From contig MABD01000040.1 of NCBI GenBank assembly GCA_002162955.1, positions 1-64,000 on the forward strand: 64,000 nucleotides of DNA, in the 5' to 3' direction. Position numbers and translations under genes: made by a program. The notes under the pieces are model-generated. The model saw only the letters and a list, made by a program, of their open reading frames with translations. It ran no database searches and was not told the origin of the DNA. Origin of the DNA: Gammaproteobacteria bacterium 45_16_T64 (lineage in GTDB: Bacteria; Pseudomonadota; Gammaproteobacteria; Pseudomonadales; Ketobacteraceae). Positions 12,212 to 19,868 of the stretch are shown in pieces. How positions within the stretch are numbered: the first letter of the stretch is position 1; every line of letters begins with the position of its first letter.

Positions 12212-12852
12212 GCCTGACGCCTTACACCCGCACCCGTGCCAATATTACCAATAAATTTTCGAATACCCTCTTGGAAGCGCGCGGCAGAATCGATATCCAT
12301 AATAAAAGTAACAAACCCATGAATGTTCTTATGAGTTAACGAGAATTTAACTTGAATATACATGGCCCACTCAGCATTACTATTACCCGAGGAGTTTATC
12401 TCACTTGCTGTGCCCTGGATAAACTGGGGCGTAGATATATCACAATCAAAATTAAGCACGTTAGTCACGGTTCCAAAACAAGCATTAAGGATCACGTTTC
12501 CAACCTCAATTAACGCTTCTTGCTCTAGTTCTGTAAGCGTTTCTAACGGTACATCGTCTTGTAATAATGTACGGACTAAATTAAGGCTCTGTTCTCGGGG
12601 GAACATTAGAATTGCATTGCCACAAAAATCCCCAGTAAACTCCTGAGTCACAGCATTAACTACATCATCAATCTCTTGGGCTATCAATTCCGCTGCTTCA
12701 ACTTGGGGTAATATGAGTACTTTAGGCACAGTAAGGTCAACCGTATCCGATACCATTCGGTTCAGCGCTTGGGCCGCACGCCCGATCCCCATATTAAACA
12801 CTTCGGCCAATGCATCCGATTCTAACTCGTTAAATTCCAGTGTCATTGCCAT
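12208..12852 (-). CDS. CheC-type phosphatase, promoter-proximal paralogue
   Basis: This is a 214-residue CheC/CheX family protein. Motif copy 1 is Asp13, Glu17, Asn20, Pro43; copy 2 is Glu112, Glu116, Asn119, Pro142, all at family spacing, with Glu for Asp/Ser in copy 2. It starts four bases after the stop of the receiver gene without a clear ribosome binding site, so it is probably translated by coupling. It overlaps the next CheC gene by four bases. The second motif region reads EVGNVILNACFGTVTNVLNF, very like the other two paralogues. Predicted role: phosphatase for the co-encoded receiver. Confidence 0.85.
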   Translation of the reverse strand: MAMTLEFNELESDALAEVFNMGIGRAAQALNRMVSDTVDLTVPKVLILPQVEAAELIAQEIDDVVNAVTQEFTGDFCGNAILMFPREQSLNLVRTLLQDDVPLETLTELEQEALIEVGNVILNACFGTVTNVLNFDCDISTPQFIQGTASEINSSGNSNAEWAMYIQVKFSLTHKNIHGFVTFIMDIDSAARFQEGIRKFIGNIGTGAGVRRQA

Positions 12853-12856
12853 TCAA

Positions 12857-13210
12857 CTAAGCCCGCAAAAAAGGTACGACGATATCTTCTTGAATCGGTT
12901 TATTCAAGAAACTAATGCCGATAGACTCTGCCTGCTCTCTCACATGATCCTGAATATTCGCCGTCAATAACGCCATTTTAGGAATGGGGTGCGTTTGCTG
13001 TATTTTCTCAGCCAACTCTAACCCATTCATACCCGGCATATTATAATCAAGCAAGGCAACATCGATATCTTGATTCTTTTCTGTCACAACAAGGGCATCA
13101 TCGCCATTGGCTGCATCGACAACATCCCAGTCAGGAAATGTTTCCTGAACGATCTGTTTTATCATCATGCGGGACACCATGCTGTCATCTACTACGAGTA
13201 TCTTGGTCAT
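12857..13210 (-). CDS. CheY-like single-domain response regulator
   Basis: This is a 117-residue stand-alone receiver. It has ILVVDDS with the acidic pair at Asp8/Asp9, the phospho-acceptor Asp55 in LLDYNMPGMNG, Thr83 in LLTANI and the conserved Lys104 in FLNKPI. There is no output domain. GAGGGA lies eight bases before the ATG. It is first in a tight operon with two CheC-type phosphatases and a GGDEF-EAL protein, so it is probably the phosphoprotein those phosphatases act on. The cognate kinase is not adjacent. Four orphan histidine kinases in this window are candidates, but that is inference. Confidence 0.93.
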   Translation of the reverse strand: MTKILVVDDSMVSRMMIKQIVQETFPDWDVVDAANGDDALVVTEKNQDIDVALLDYNMPGMNGLELAEKIQQTHPIPKMALLTANIQDHVREQAESIGISFLNKPIQEDIVVPFLRA

Positions 13211-13252
13211 AGATACATTCCCTCGTCAAAAGAAATAGTTACTGCTCTTTTT

Positions 13253-13280
13253 AGTGTAGTGATGGATCTGAGAAGGGCAA
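13253..13280 (-). promoter_or_regulatory. Candidate sigma-70 promoter of the receiver-CheC-GGDEF-EAL operon
   Basis: On the minus strand TTGCCC (13275-13280) is followed after 16 bases by TACACT (13253-13258), about 43 bases before the receiver ATG. The match to consensus is moderate (four of six in each hexamer) and the spacing is one base short of optimal. Confidence 0.4.
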
Positions 13281-13529
13281 TCCCCGCCATTAGGGAATTT
13301 AGTCTGGTACCGCTCCCCTGTTAATATCAAGAAAGATAAGGTAATTAGATTAACCTATTGATTTTCTGCACTATTGAGCGAAAAAAAAATACAAAAATAA
13401 GACGCTGCTATCATCAATATAGCCAGCCGATATATGGAATCAGGAACTCCATCAAAAAAACTATTATTAACACTCAAAAAAAGATGTCGGCGATCTAACG
13501 CGCATTCTATCGATAGATCAGATAGCAAT
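13281..13529. other. Non-coding stretch between receiver promoter and thiolase terminator
   Basis: Together with the promoter and terminator on its flanks this is a gene-free gap of about 380 bases. It contains an A-rich run near 13380-13400 and a 12-base palindrome TCTATCGATAGA at 13506-13517. I see no open frame with a ribosome binding site and no recognisable RNA gene. Confidence 0.4.
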
Positions 13530-13569
13530 AAAAAAAGGCGAATGTGCTATTGCACATTCGCCTTTTTTT
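13530..13569. terminator. Strong terminator after the thiolase gene
   Basis: Perfect 18-base arms (seven A, then AGGCGAATGTGC-type stem, and its complement ending in seven T) surround a four-base loop. The leftward thiolase gene ends at 13592, so this serves that gene on the minus strand. It is symmetric enough to work in both directions. Confidence 0.9.
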
Positions 13570-13591
13570 GGTAACAAACTTTAGAGAGGAA

Positions 13592-14872
13592 TTACTTTTC
13601 CAATATAGCAGTTACACCTTGACCACCTGCTGCGCAGATTGAGATAAGCCCACGACCGGAACCTTTCTCATCCAACAATTTAGCCAATGTATGAACAATT
13701 CGTCCACCCGTTGCCGCAAAAGGATGTCCCGCTGCTAGAGAGCTACCTTTTACATTGAGTTTGCTGCGATCAATGCTTCCAAGCGCTTCATCACGACCCA
13801 ACTTCTCTTTACAGAAAGTCTCGTCTTCAAGTGCTTTCAAGGTATACAGCACCTGAGCTGCAAACGCTTCGTGAATCTCATAGAAATCAAAGTCTTGTAG
13901 TTTGATACCCGCTCTATCGATCAATTTTGGAATGGCATAAGCAGGTGCAATCAATAAACCTTCTTTCTTACCAACAAAATCAACCGCTGCCGTTTCGCAG
14001 AAAGTTAAGTATGCAAGTACTGGCAAGTCACGTTCTTTAGCCCATTCTTCTGACGCTAATAATACACAAGATGCTCCGTCAGTAAGAGGTGTGCTGTTTG
14101 CCGCGGTCATTGTGCCATTTTCACGATCAAAACAAGGCTTCAATGTAGATAACTTCTCAATGGTGGTATTACCACGCAAGTTATTATCACGATCAACACC
14201 ATTAAATGCAGTGATCATGTCATCAAAGAAACCTTCATCGTACGCTTTTGCCATATTAGTATGGCTGTTAAACGCAAGTTGATCTTGATCTTCACGAGGG
14301 ATATTCCATTCTTGTGCCGTGAGCTCACAATGCTCACCCATAGACAAACCTGTACGTGGCTCACCATTCGCAGGTACTAACGGCATTAGATGCTTAGGAC
14401 GGAAACGAGAAATAATCTTCATGCGATCTTGATTAGTCTTGGCTCGGTTAAGATCCAAAAGAATGCTTCGAAGCCCTTCACTAATTCCGATCGGTGCATC
14501 ACTTGTAGTATCAACACCACCAGCAATACCTGAATCAATCTGACCCAGCGCAATTTTGTTGGCAACTAAAATGGCCGCTTCCAACCCAGTACCACAGGCT
14601 TGCTGGATATCATAACAGGGGGTCTCTGGTGCCAAGGTCGTGTCCAGGACAGTTTCTCGAACCAGGTTAAAATCACGAGAGTGCTTCATTACTGCACCCG
14701 CAACCACTTCGCCTAATTGCTCGCCGCCAAGATTGTATCGTTCTATAAGGCCCTTCAAAGCCGCACCAAACATTTCCTGATTACTTGAATCAGAATACAC
14801 TGTATTTGATCGAGCGAAGGGAATACGGTTACCACCAATAATGGCAACTCTTCTTACAGTATCAGCTTTCAT
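13592..14872 (-). CDS. FadI-like acetyl-CoA C-acyltransferase (thiolase)
   Basis: This 426-residue thiolase is predicted to cleave 3-ketoacyl-CoA to acetyl-CoA and a shortened acyl-CoA, or to run the reverse condensation. The start follows AGGAAG. Family residues seen: nucleophile Cys93 in DIQQACGTGLEAA, EIHEAFAAQ, the catalytic His in LAAGHPFAATGGR and the second Cys in SICAAGGQG. The long middle region, with TMTAANSTPLTDGA-type sequence, resembles E. coli FadI more than FadA. No fadJ/fadB-type partner is adjacent. It is divergent from a FabG4-type reductase, with a MaoC-like hydratase and an AraC regulator nearby, so the four probably form one acyl-CoA module. Confidence 0.92.
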   Translation of the reverse strand: MKADTVRRVAIIGGNRIPFARSNTVYSDSSNQEMFGAALKGLIERYNLGGEQLGEVVAGAVMKHSRDFNLVRETVLDTTLAPETPCYDIQQACGTGLEAAILVANKIALGQIDSGIAGGVDTTSDAPIGISEGLRSILLDLNRAKTNQDRMKIISRFRPKHLMPLVPANGEPRTGLSMGEHCELTAQEWNIPREDQDQLAFNSHTNMAKAYDEGFFDDMITAFNGVDRDNNLRGNTTIEKLSTLKPCFDRENGTMTAANSTPLTDGASCVLLASEEWAKERDLPVLAYLTFCETAAVDFVGKKEGLLIAPAYAIPKLIDRAGIKLQDFDFYEIHEAFAAQVLYTLKALEDETFCKEKLGRDEALGSIDRSKLNVKGSSLAAGHPFAATGGRIVHTLAKLLDEKGSGRGLISICAAGGQGVTAILEK

Positions 14873-15182
14873 GCAATTACTTCCTATGGTTTACGTAGAT
14901 ATTGTCATCATTACATCGCTCTACTTAGAGGGATGCCCAATCGCAGCATAGTCTAGCGGCAAGCCTGCAACTTACATTGACCTTACGGCCCATCACAAAC
15001 TTCCGTGGGTCAATTCCAAAATCTATGCTACTCCTTTAATATATGTGCAACCCTGTAGGGCTGGTCTATCATGCACAACTGGCGGTACTATAGCATACGT
15101 TCAATATGACGCTAGAACGCTACTGTTGCTAGACTCAGTAAAACCAACGATTAACATTCTATTTCGATAAAGGAATTACACT
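14873..15182. promoter_or_regulatory. Divergent promoter region, thiolase / FabG4
   Basis: This 310-base gap between divergent starts must contain both promoters. An imperfectly spaced inverted pair, CGTTC and GAACG separated by 12 bases (about 15099-15120), sits near the reductase start and could be a regulator site. AraC control from the nearby regulator is plausible but not shown by the sequence. Confidence 0.4.
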
Positions 15183-16604
15183 ATGGCTGATATTTACCAG
15201 TCTTTGCTTTCATCACCTATTGGCCGACAGTTTCTTAGTGCGGTCAGCCTACCTGTACCCGTAGATCTAGACCGACACTGTCAATCACAGCCTTCGTTTA
15301 TTACGGGCAATGTATTGATTGGTGGAGCCCCAAACGGTCGCTTAACCGATGTGATTAGCAAATCCTTGGCAGCCAGCAATGCTCACGTACAGATTAGCCA
15401 GGATGCACCAAGTAAAGAATCCTACGATAAAGCCGCGGCCAAAAGTGAGCTAAAACTAACCGTTATCGACCCCAATGCTGAAGCCGCCAGATTTAAAGGC
15501 TTAGTTTTCGATGCTACCGGCATTGAAGACAGCAGCCAACTGCGTTCGCTATATGACTTTTTCCACCCCGTCATGAAAAAAATGCAAAGCAGTGGCCGTA
15601 TTGTTGTGCTTGGATTACCACCAGAGGGCTGTAAAGAACCAGCACAACAGATTGCTCAACGAGCGCTGGAAGGCTTCGTTCGTACCGTAGCAAAAGAAGT
15701 GGGTAAAAAAGGTGCCGTTGCACAATTGGTATATGTGACCAAAACCGCCGAAAAACTTGCGGAATCTGCCATTCATTTCTTCTTATCACCACGCACTGCA
15801 TTCGTTGACGGCCAAGTAGTACGTATCGGTAAAGGTAAATTCGAAAGCACTGATTTTAACTGGAGCCAACCGCTTAAAGGTAAAGTTGCACTTGTGACTG
15901 GCGCGTCACGCGGTATTGGTGAAGCGATTGCAGAAACACTATCTCGAGACGGTGCTAAAGTGGTATGCCTAGACATCCCCGCAGCAGAAGCTGACTTACA
16001 ACGCGTAGCCTCTCATATTGATGGCGCTATACTTCCACTGGATATTACTGATCCGGAAGCTCCCGCCACCATCGCCGCCTATTTCCAAAAAGAATTTGGC
16101 GGTTTAGACATCATCGTTCATAACGCTGGGGTTACTCGAGATAAAACCCTTGGCGGCATGCCTGATCATTTCTGGGATATGGTTATCGATATTAACCTAT
16201 CATCAGAAGAGCGCATCAACGCGGCGCTATTAGAGGCTGATGTATTTAATGACGGCGGACGAATCGTTTGCGTATCATCAATGAGCGGTGTGGCAGGTAA
16301 CTTTGGTCAGTCAAACTATGCGACATCTAAAGCGGGTGTAATCGGAATGGTTGACGCCATGGCTCCAATCCTTGCGAAACGCAATATGACGATCAATGCA
16401 GTGGCTCCAGGGTTTATCGAAACGCAGATGACTGCCGCGATGCCTATGGCAACCCGTGAAGCTGGTCGTCGCTTGAATTCGTTAAAGCAAGGCGGCCAAC
16501 CAGTTGATGTAGCCGAAGCTATCGCGTTCTTTGCAAGCCCAGCATCGGCAGGTGCTAATGGCAACACCATTCGCGTATGCGGACAAAATCTAATCGGAGC
16601 CTAA
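15183..16604 (+). CDS. FabG4-type high-molecular-weight 3-ketoacyl reductase
   Basis: This 473-residue short-chain dehydrogenase has two Rossmann-like halves. The N-terminal half (about 1-215) is a degenerate, flavodoxin-like nucleotide fold. The C-terminal half is a full SDR with TGASRGIG (239-246), HNAG, Ser366/367, Tyr379 and Lys383 in SNYATSKAG. AAGGAA precedes the ATG. This two-domain architecture is that of FabG4, which reduces 3-ketoacyl-CoA with NADH; ordinary FabG is about 245 residues. With the adjacent MaoC-like hydratase it would produce and dehydrate (R)-3-hydroxyacyl-CoA. A striking palindromic terminator follows. Confidence 0.92.
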   Translation: MADIYQSLLSSPIGRQFLSAVSLPVPVDLDRHCQSQPSFITGNVLIGGAPNGRLTDVISKSLAASNAHVQISQDAPSKESYDKAAAKSELKLTVIDPNAEAARFKGLVFDATGIEDSSQLRSLYDFFHPVMKKMQSSGRIVVLGLPPEGCKEPAQQIAQRALEGFVRTVAKEVGKKGAVAQLVYVTKTAEKLAESAIHFFLSPRTAFVDGQVVRIGKGKFESTDFNWSQPLKGKVALVTGASRGIGEAIAETLSRDGAKVVCLDIPAAEADLQRVASHIDGAILPLDITDPEAPATIAAYFQKEFGGLDIIVHNAGVTRDKTLGGMPDHFWDMVIDINLSSEERINAALLEADVFNDGGRIVCVSSMSGVAGNFGQSNYATSKAGVIGMVDAMAPILAKRNMTINAVAPGFIETQMTAAMPMATREAGRRLNSLKQGGQPVDVAEAIAFFASPASAGANGNTIRVCGQNLIGA

Positions 16605-16613
16605 TACGCCCCC

Positions 16614-16675
16614 GGTATTTAAGACCCATAAAAAAGCCCCGAAATATCGGGGCTTTTTTATGGGTCTTAAATACC
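16614..16675. terminator. 62-base perfect palindromic bidirectional terminator
   Basis: Two perfectly complementary 29-base arms (16614-16642 and 16647-16675) flank a four-base loop AATA. The core is a GCCCCGA/TCGGGGC stem with A6/T6 tracts. The arms continue beyond the tracts without a mismatch, which a terminator does not need. It lies 10 bases after the FabG4 stop and 10 bases before the convergent AraC stop, so it serves both. Confidence 0.93.
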
Positions 16676-16684
16676 AACCAACTC

Positions 16685-17686
16685 TTACTCTGTTTTTCGG
16701 CTCTTACGGTACTCCACTGGGGTCTGCCCCACCCAACGCTTAAATGCTCGATAAAAAGTGCTCGGCTCAGAAAATCCAGTCAGATAGACAATTTCATCGA
16801 TAGACTCTTCTGTTTTCGCCAGTAAGCGCTTTGCCAAATTACATCGATAATCCGCCAATAACTGGTTAAAATTAGTTTCTACATCTGTCAGACGAGTTCT
16901 TAAGCTTCGTGGCTTAATATTGAGCCTTTCTGCCACCGTTTCTAGATTCGCATTTCCTGATTCCAAAAGCTCCCCAATCAGCCGGTTCACTTGTACAATA
17001 AAATCCTGCTTCTCCAGTTTAGCGACATGCTGACTAGCCAGCTGTTCATGTAAATCCAGCAGCTCCGGCTCCGCGTGTAACGACGGATGCTCTAACACGC
17101 TACGCTCAAAATAGATTCTAATTTGATCGGCGTTAAAATAGACTGGGCACTTAAAAATACGCTGATATTCGGGGTCATCTGCTTCACCATCATGAGTAAG
17201 GTGAATTTCCGTAGGAGTAAAAGCTCCTTCGGTGACATAGGCGAAAAAGGTCAACACGCCAATAATCACACTTTCAGTGAGATGACTAATCGCACTTCGC
17301 GGGGTAGGATCGACAAGAAATATACCTCGGTCATCCTCTCCGATCGATGCTTGTACAGCATCAGAAAGCAGTCGCTGATAGTTGAGTGAGCGGTGTAAGC
17401 CATCCCCAAACGTTGGACTGCTCAAGAATAGATATTCAAGCACCTGTCCTTTGAAAACCGGGATATGCTCACCGAGATGCAACCCAATACGAGGGTCCCC
17501 CGAAACCTCTTCAATTGTCTGCCAAAACAACCGTTGCGCGGAGTGAGGAGTGCGAAGTTCCTTGTTGAGTAGCTGGTCTTGGTTCATGCCTATGCGCTTA
17601 AGCACTTCTTGCGCATCAACACCCAGTGAATCCATTGCCTGATAGGCTAGCCGGATTAGTATGCCTGAATCGGTAAATTCACCCAT
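16685..17686 (-). CDS. AraC-family transcriptional regulator (acyl-CoA cluster)
   Basis: This is a 333-residue cytoplasmic regulator. The N-terminal ligand-binding region (about 15-210) is of the Arabinose_bd/OruR type. The C-terminal double helix-turn-helix (about 235-333) includes LETVAERLNIKPRSLRTRL and the signature IDEIVYLTGFSEPSTFYRAFKRW. GGTGAAG precedes the ATG. The gene is divergent from the MaoC-like hydratase and convergent with the FabG4 gene, so it probably controls this cluster. The effector is unknown; regulators of this type in lipid clusters are often suspected to respond to fatty acids or hydroxyacids. Confidence 0.92.
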   Translation of the reverse strand: MGEFTDSGILIRLAYQAMDSLGVDAQEVLKRIGMNQDQLLNKELRTPHSAQRLFWQTIEEVSGDPRIGLHLGEHIPVFKGQVLEYLFLSSPTFGDGLHRSLNYQRLLSDAVQASIGEDDRGIFLVDPTPRSAISHLTESVIIGVLTFFAYVTEGAFTPTEIHLTHDGEADDPEYQRIFKCPVYFNADQIRIYFERSVLEHPSLHAEPELLDLHEQLASQHVAKLEKQDFIVQVNRLIGELLESGNANLETVAERLNIKPRSLRTRLTDVETNFNQLLADYRCNLAKRLLAKTEESIDEIVYLTGFSEPSTFYRAFKRWVGQTPVEYRKSRKTE

Positions 17687-17723
17687 TGAATATCTTCACC
17701 ATTGAACCCACAAATAAACCGCT

Positions 17724-17782
17724 GATAACACAAAGATTTTGTTCCAAGGCGCTATAGTAATCATTGAGCACCGATAACACAA
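17724..17782. repeat. Direct repeat GATAACACAA, candidate AraC operator
   Basis: The ten-base sequence GATAACACAA occurs at 17724-17733 and 17773-17782, 49 bases apart, in the divergent region between the AraC regulator and the MaoC-like gene. Both copies are preceded by C-rich bases. Direct repeats in such a place are typical of AraC-family half-sites, but the spacing is wider than usual for a single dimer site. Confidence 0.4.
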
Positions 17783-17916
17783 CCAGTACCCCTCAACGGC
17801 TTTCCTGCAACACATTGGCTGTAACGCCTTAAGCCGATCTTTTTATGTCAATTTAAGCTACTTATGATCTTAGTATACTTCTACAATTGATCTTATTTAT
17901 CCCAAGGAACCAGGCT

Positions 17917-18777
17917 ATGCACACCATCGAACTTGACACACCCTCATCGACCCTCAGTTTATACGCTCGCGCTGCAACCGGAAAAAAAAGCGGTCAATTG
18001 ACAGGCGATTCTCTACCTCCTCTCAGTGTCACGCTAAAAGATGTACAGGCCGACCCTAAAAAATTAGCACAATACCGCTCAGTGTGTGGCTTTACCAAAG
18101 ACCTCTGCATGCCTGCAACCTACCCTCATATATTGGCGTTTCCACTCCATATGGAATTACTAGTATCGAAAGCCTTTCCTTTCCCTCTATTAGGGCTGGT
18201 ACATGTGCGTAACGAATTCACTCAATACCGAGCCATCGGCAATCAAGAAATATTGGATATTGAGTGCTCACTTGAAGGGCCTACGACGGTAAGCAAGGGG
18301 ATGGAGTTTGATATTGTCACTAAAGTGTTTGCCGCAGGTAATCTTGTGTGGGAGAGCACTAGCACCAACCTTTATCGATGCAAAACCGACGTTGATGAAC
18401 AAAAAAAGAGTAGCTCCGCCGAATTCTCAGCTGACACCGTATTACACTGGAGCGCCCAAGAGAATATTGGCCGTCGATATGCCAAAGTATCAGGGGATTC
18501 AAACTTAATCCATCTGTACGCGTTCACTGCTAAGCTCTTTGGTTTTAAGCGCGCCATTGCCCACGGCATGTGGTCAAAAGCATCCGCCATCGCAGCGTTA
18601 GATCAATACCTGCCCATCGGCCCTTTCAAGGTCAGTGTTGCATTTAAATTACCGGTATTCCTTCCTGCCAGCGTCCAATTTCAGTTCACAGAAACCAATG
18701 GTAACGTCGAATTTCATGTGAAGGACAGTGACGGGGTAAAACCGCATTTAGCCGGTACACTAACGCCCCTAAAATAA
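17917..18777 (+). CDS. MaoC-like (R)-specific enoyl-CoA hydratase
   Basis: This is a 286-residue hot-dog-fold protein. The start at 17917 has AAGGA upstream; a frame-extending start at 17887 lacks a site. The N-terminal half looks like a degenerate hot-dog domain. The C-terminal half carries the hydratase-2 motif GRRYAKVSGDSNLIHL...GFKRAIAHGMW with the conserved Asp and His; the usual Pro after Asn is Leu here. Predicted reaction: reversible hydration of trans-2-enoyl-CoA to (R)-3-hydroxyacyl-CoA, feeding the FabG4-type reductase or polyhydroxyalkanoate precursors. It is divergent from the AraC gene. Confidence 0.88.
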   Translation: MHTIELDTPSSTLSLYARAATGKKSGQLTGDSLPPLSVTLKDVQADPKKLAQYRSVCGFTKDLCMPATYPHILAFPLHMELLVSKAFPFPLLGLVHVRNEFTQYRAIGNQEILDIECSLEGPTTVSKGMEFDIVTKVFAAGNLVWESTSTNLYRCKTDVDEQKKSSSAEFSADTVLHWSAQENIGRRYAKVSGDSNLIHLYAFTAKLFGFKRAIAHGMWSKASAIAALDQYLPIGPFKVSVAFKLPVFLPASVQFQFTETNGNVEFHVKDSDGVKPHLAGTLTPLK

Positions 18778-18858
18778 GCGGTAGCCTGATGATTTCGTAG
18801 AGACTTGGTGGCGTTCCTGCTCCAACTATCTACGAGATCGTCACCACCAGAAGGCCCT

Positions 18859-19707
18859 ATGTGCTATAGTCTGCGCATGAATATTTCCACGACTATTGCT
18901 AACAGTATACTTATCTTTGACTCTGGCATTGGTGGCATATCCATCGTTGATGAGATTGTTCAACGGCTCCCACACAGTACACTCGTATATGTTGCAGATA
19001 ACAAACTCTACCCTTACGGGACACAAACAGAAGAAGCGCTGGTTACCCGCGCATTAACGCTGTTTCCCGCTTTAGAAGCACGCTACTGCCCCGCAGTCAT
19101 CGTTATCGCCTGTAATTCTGCCAGTACCATCATGCTGGATGAAGTACGTAAAATCACCCATATCCCCGTGATAGGCGTCGTTCCAGCCATAAAGCCAGCC
19201 GCACGACACAGCAAATCAGGCAACATAGGTCTATTGGCAACAAAAGGCACCATCAGCCGACAGTATACCGAATCGCTAATATCACAATTTGCTTCAACTC
19301 TTAATATGATAAAAATTGGCAGCGATGTCTTAGTTTCGCTAGCAGAGAACAAATCTCGCGGGCTACCTGTCGACATGAACATTCTCGAACGGGAGCTATC
19401 CCCGTTACTCGACGCGAAAAACGTTGATACGGTAGTATTAGGCTGTACCCATTTCCCTTTGATTTCACAGGAAATACATCAACTGCTCGGCTCTCATATT
19501 ACCCTCATTGACAGTGGGAAAGCCGTCGCTCGACGTACCGAAGAAGTATTACTAACACTCGCCGAAACCAACGCCAGTCAAAAAAATCACGATGCTGAAA
19601 AGGCACCGCATACCTTCGCTTTCACCGCTTGCCCCCCCAATATCGAGCAAATTAAGCCCTTTCTCCGAAGTCGTGGATTTAGGCAAGTCCACACCATCAA
19701 TATCTAG
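18859..19707 (+). CDS. murI: Glutamate racemase
   Basis: This enzyme interconverts L- and D-glutamate for peptidoglycan. With the ATG at 18859 (AGAAGG six bases upstream) it has 282 residues; an ATG at 18877 is also possible but has a poor site. Family residues: IFDSGIGG with Asp21, catalytic Cys85 in IACNSAST and Cys196 in GCTHFPL. The usual aligned start is near the DSGIGG motif, so a short N-terminal tail is normal. It follows the MaoC gene by 81 bases and may be co-transcribed with it. The next gene begins 161 bases downstream. Confidence 0.95.
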   Translation: MCYSLRMNISTTIANSILIFDSGIGGISIVDEIVQRLPHSTLVYVADNKLYPYGTQTEEALVTRALTLFPALEARYCPAVIVIACNSASTIMLDEVRKITHIPVIGVVPAIKPAARHSKSGNIGLLATKGTISRQYTESLISQFASTLNMIKIGSDVLVSLAENKSRGLPVDMNILERELSPLLDAKNVDTVVLGCTHFPLISQEIHQLLGSHITLIDSGKAVARRTEEVLLTLAETNASQKNHDAEKAPHTFAFTACPPNIEQIKPFLRSRGFRQVHTINI

Positions 19708-19868
19708 CATTAAGGTAAACCTACGCGACATATTCCAAAAACGTGACAAGTATTCTAAATTCCTCGCTATCCCTTTGATATAATGGACAAACATACGTAG
19801 AAAACTGGCACATAAAAGAAACCTATGCCAGGATATCCATAAGAAAAATAGATTCACAGGAATTTTCG

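Noticed and set aside
8320-13210. Classical chemotaxis operon
   Set aside because: CheA, CheW, CheR, CheB, CheD, receptors and flagellar genes are all missing.
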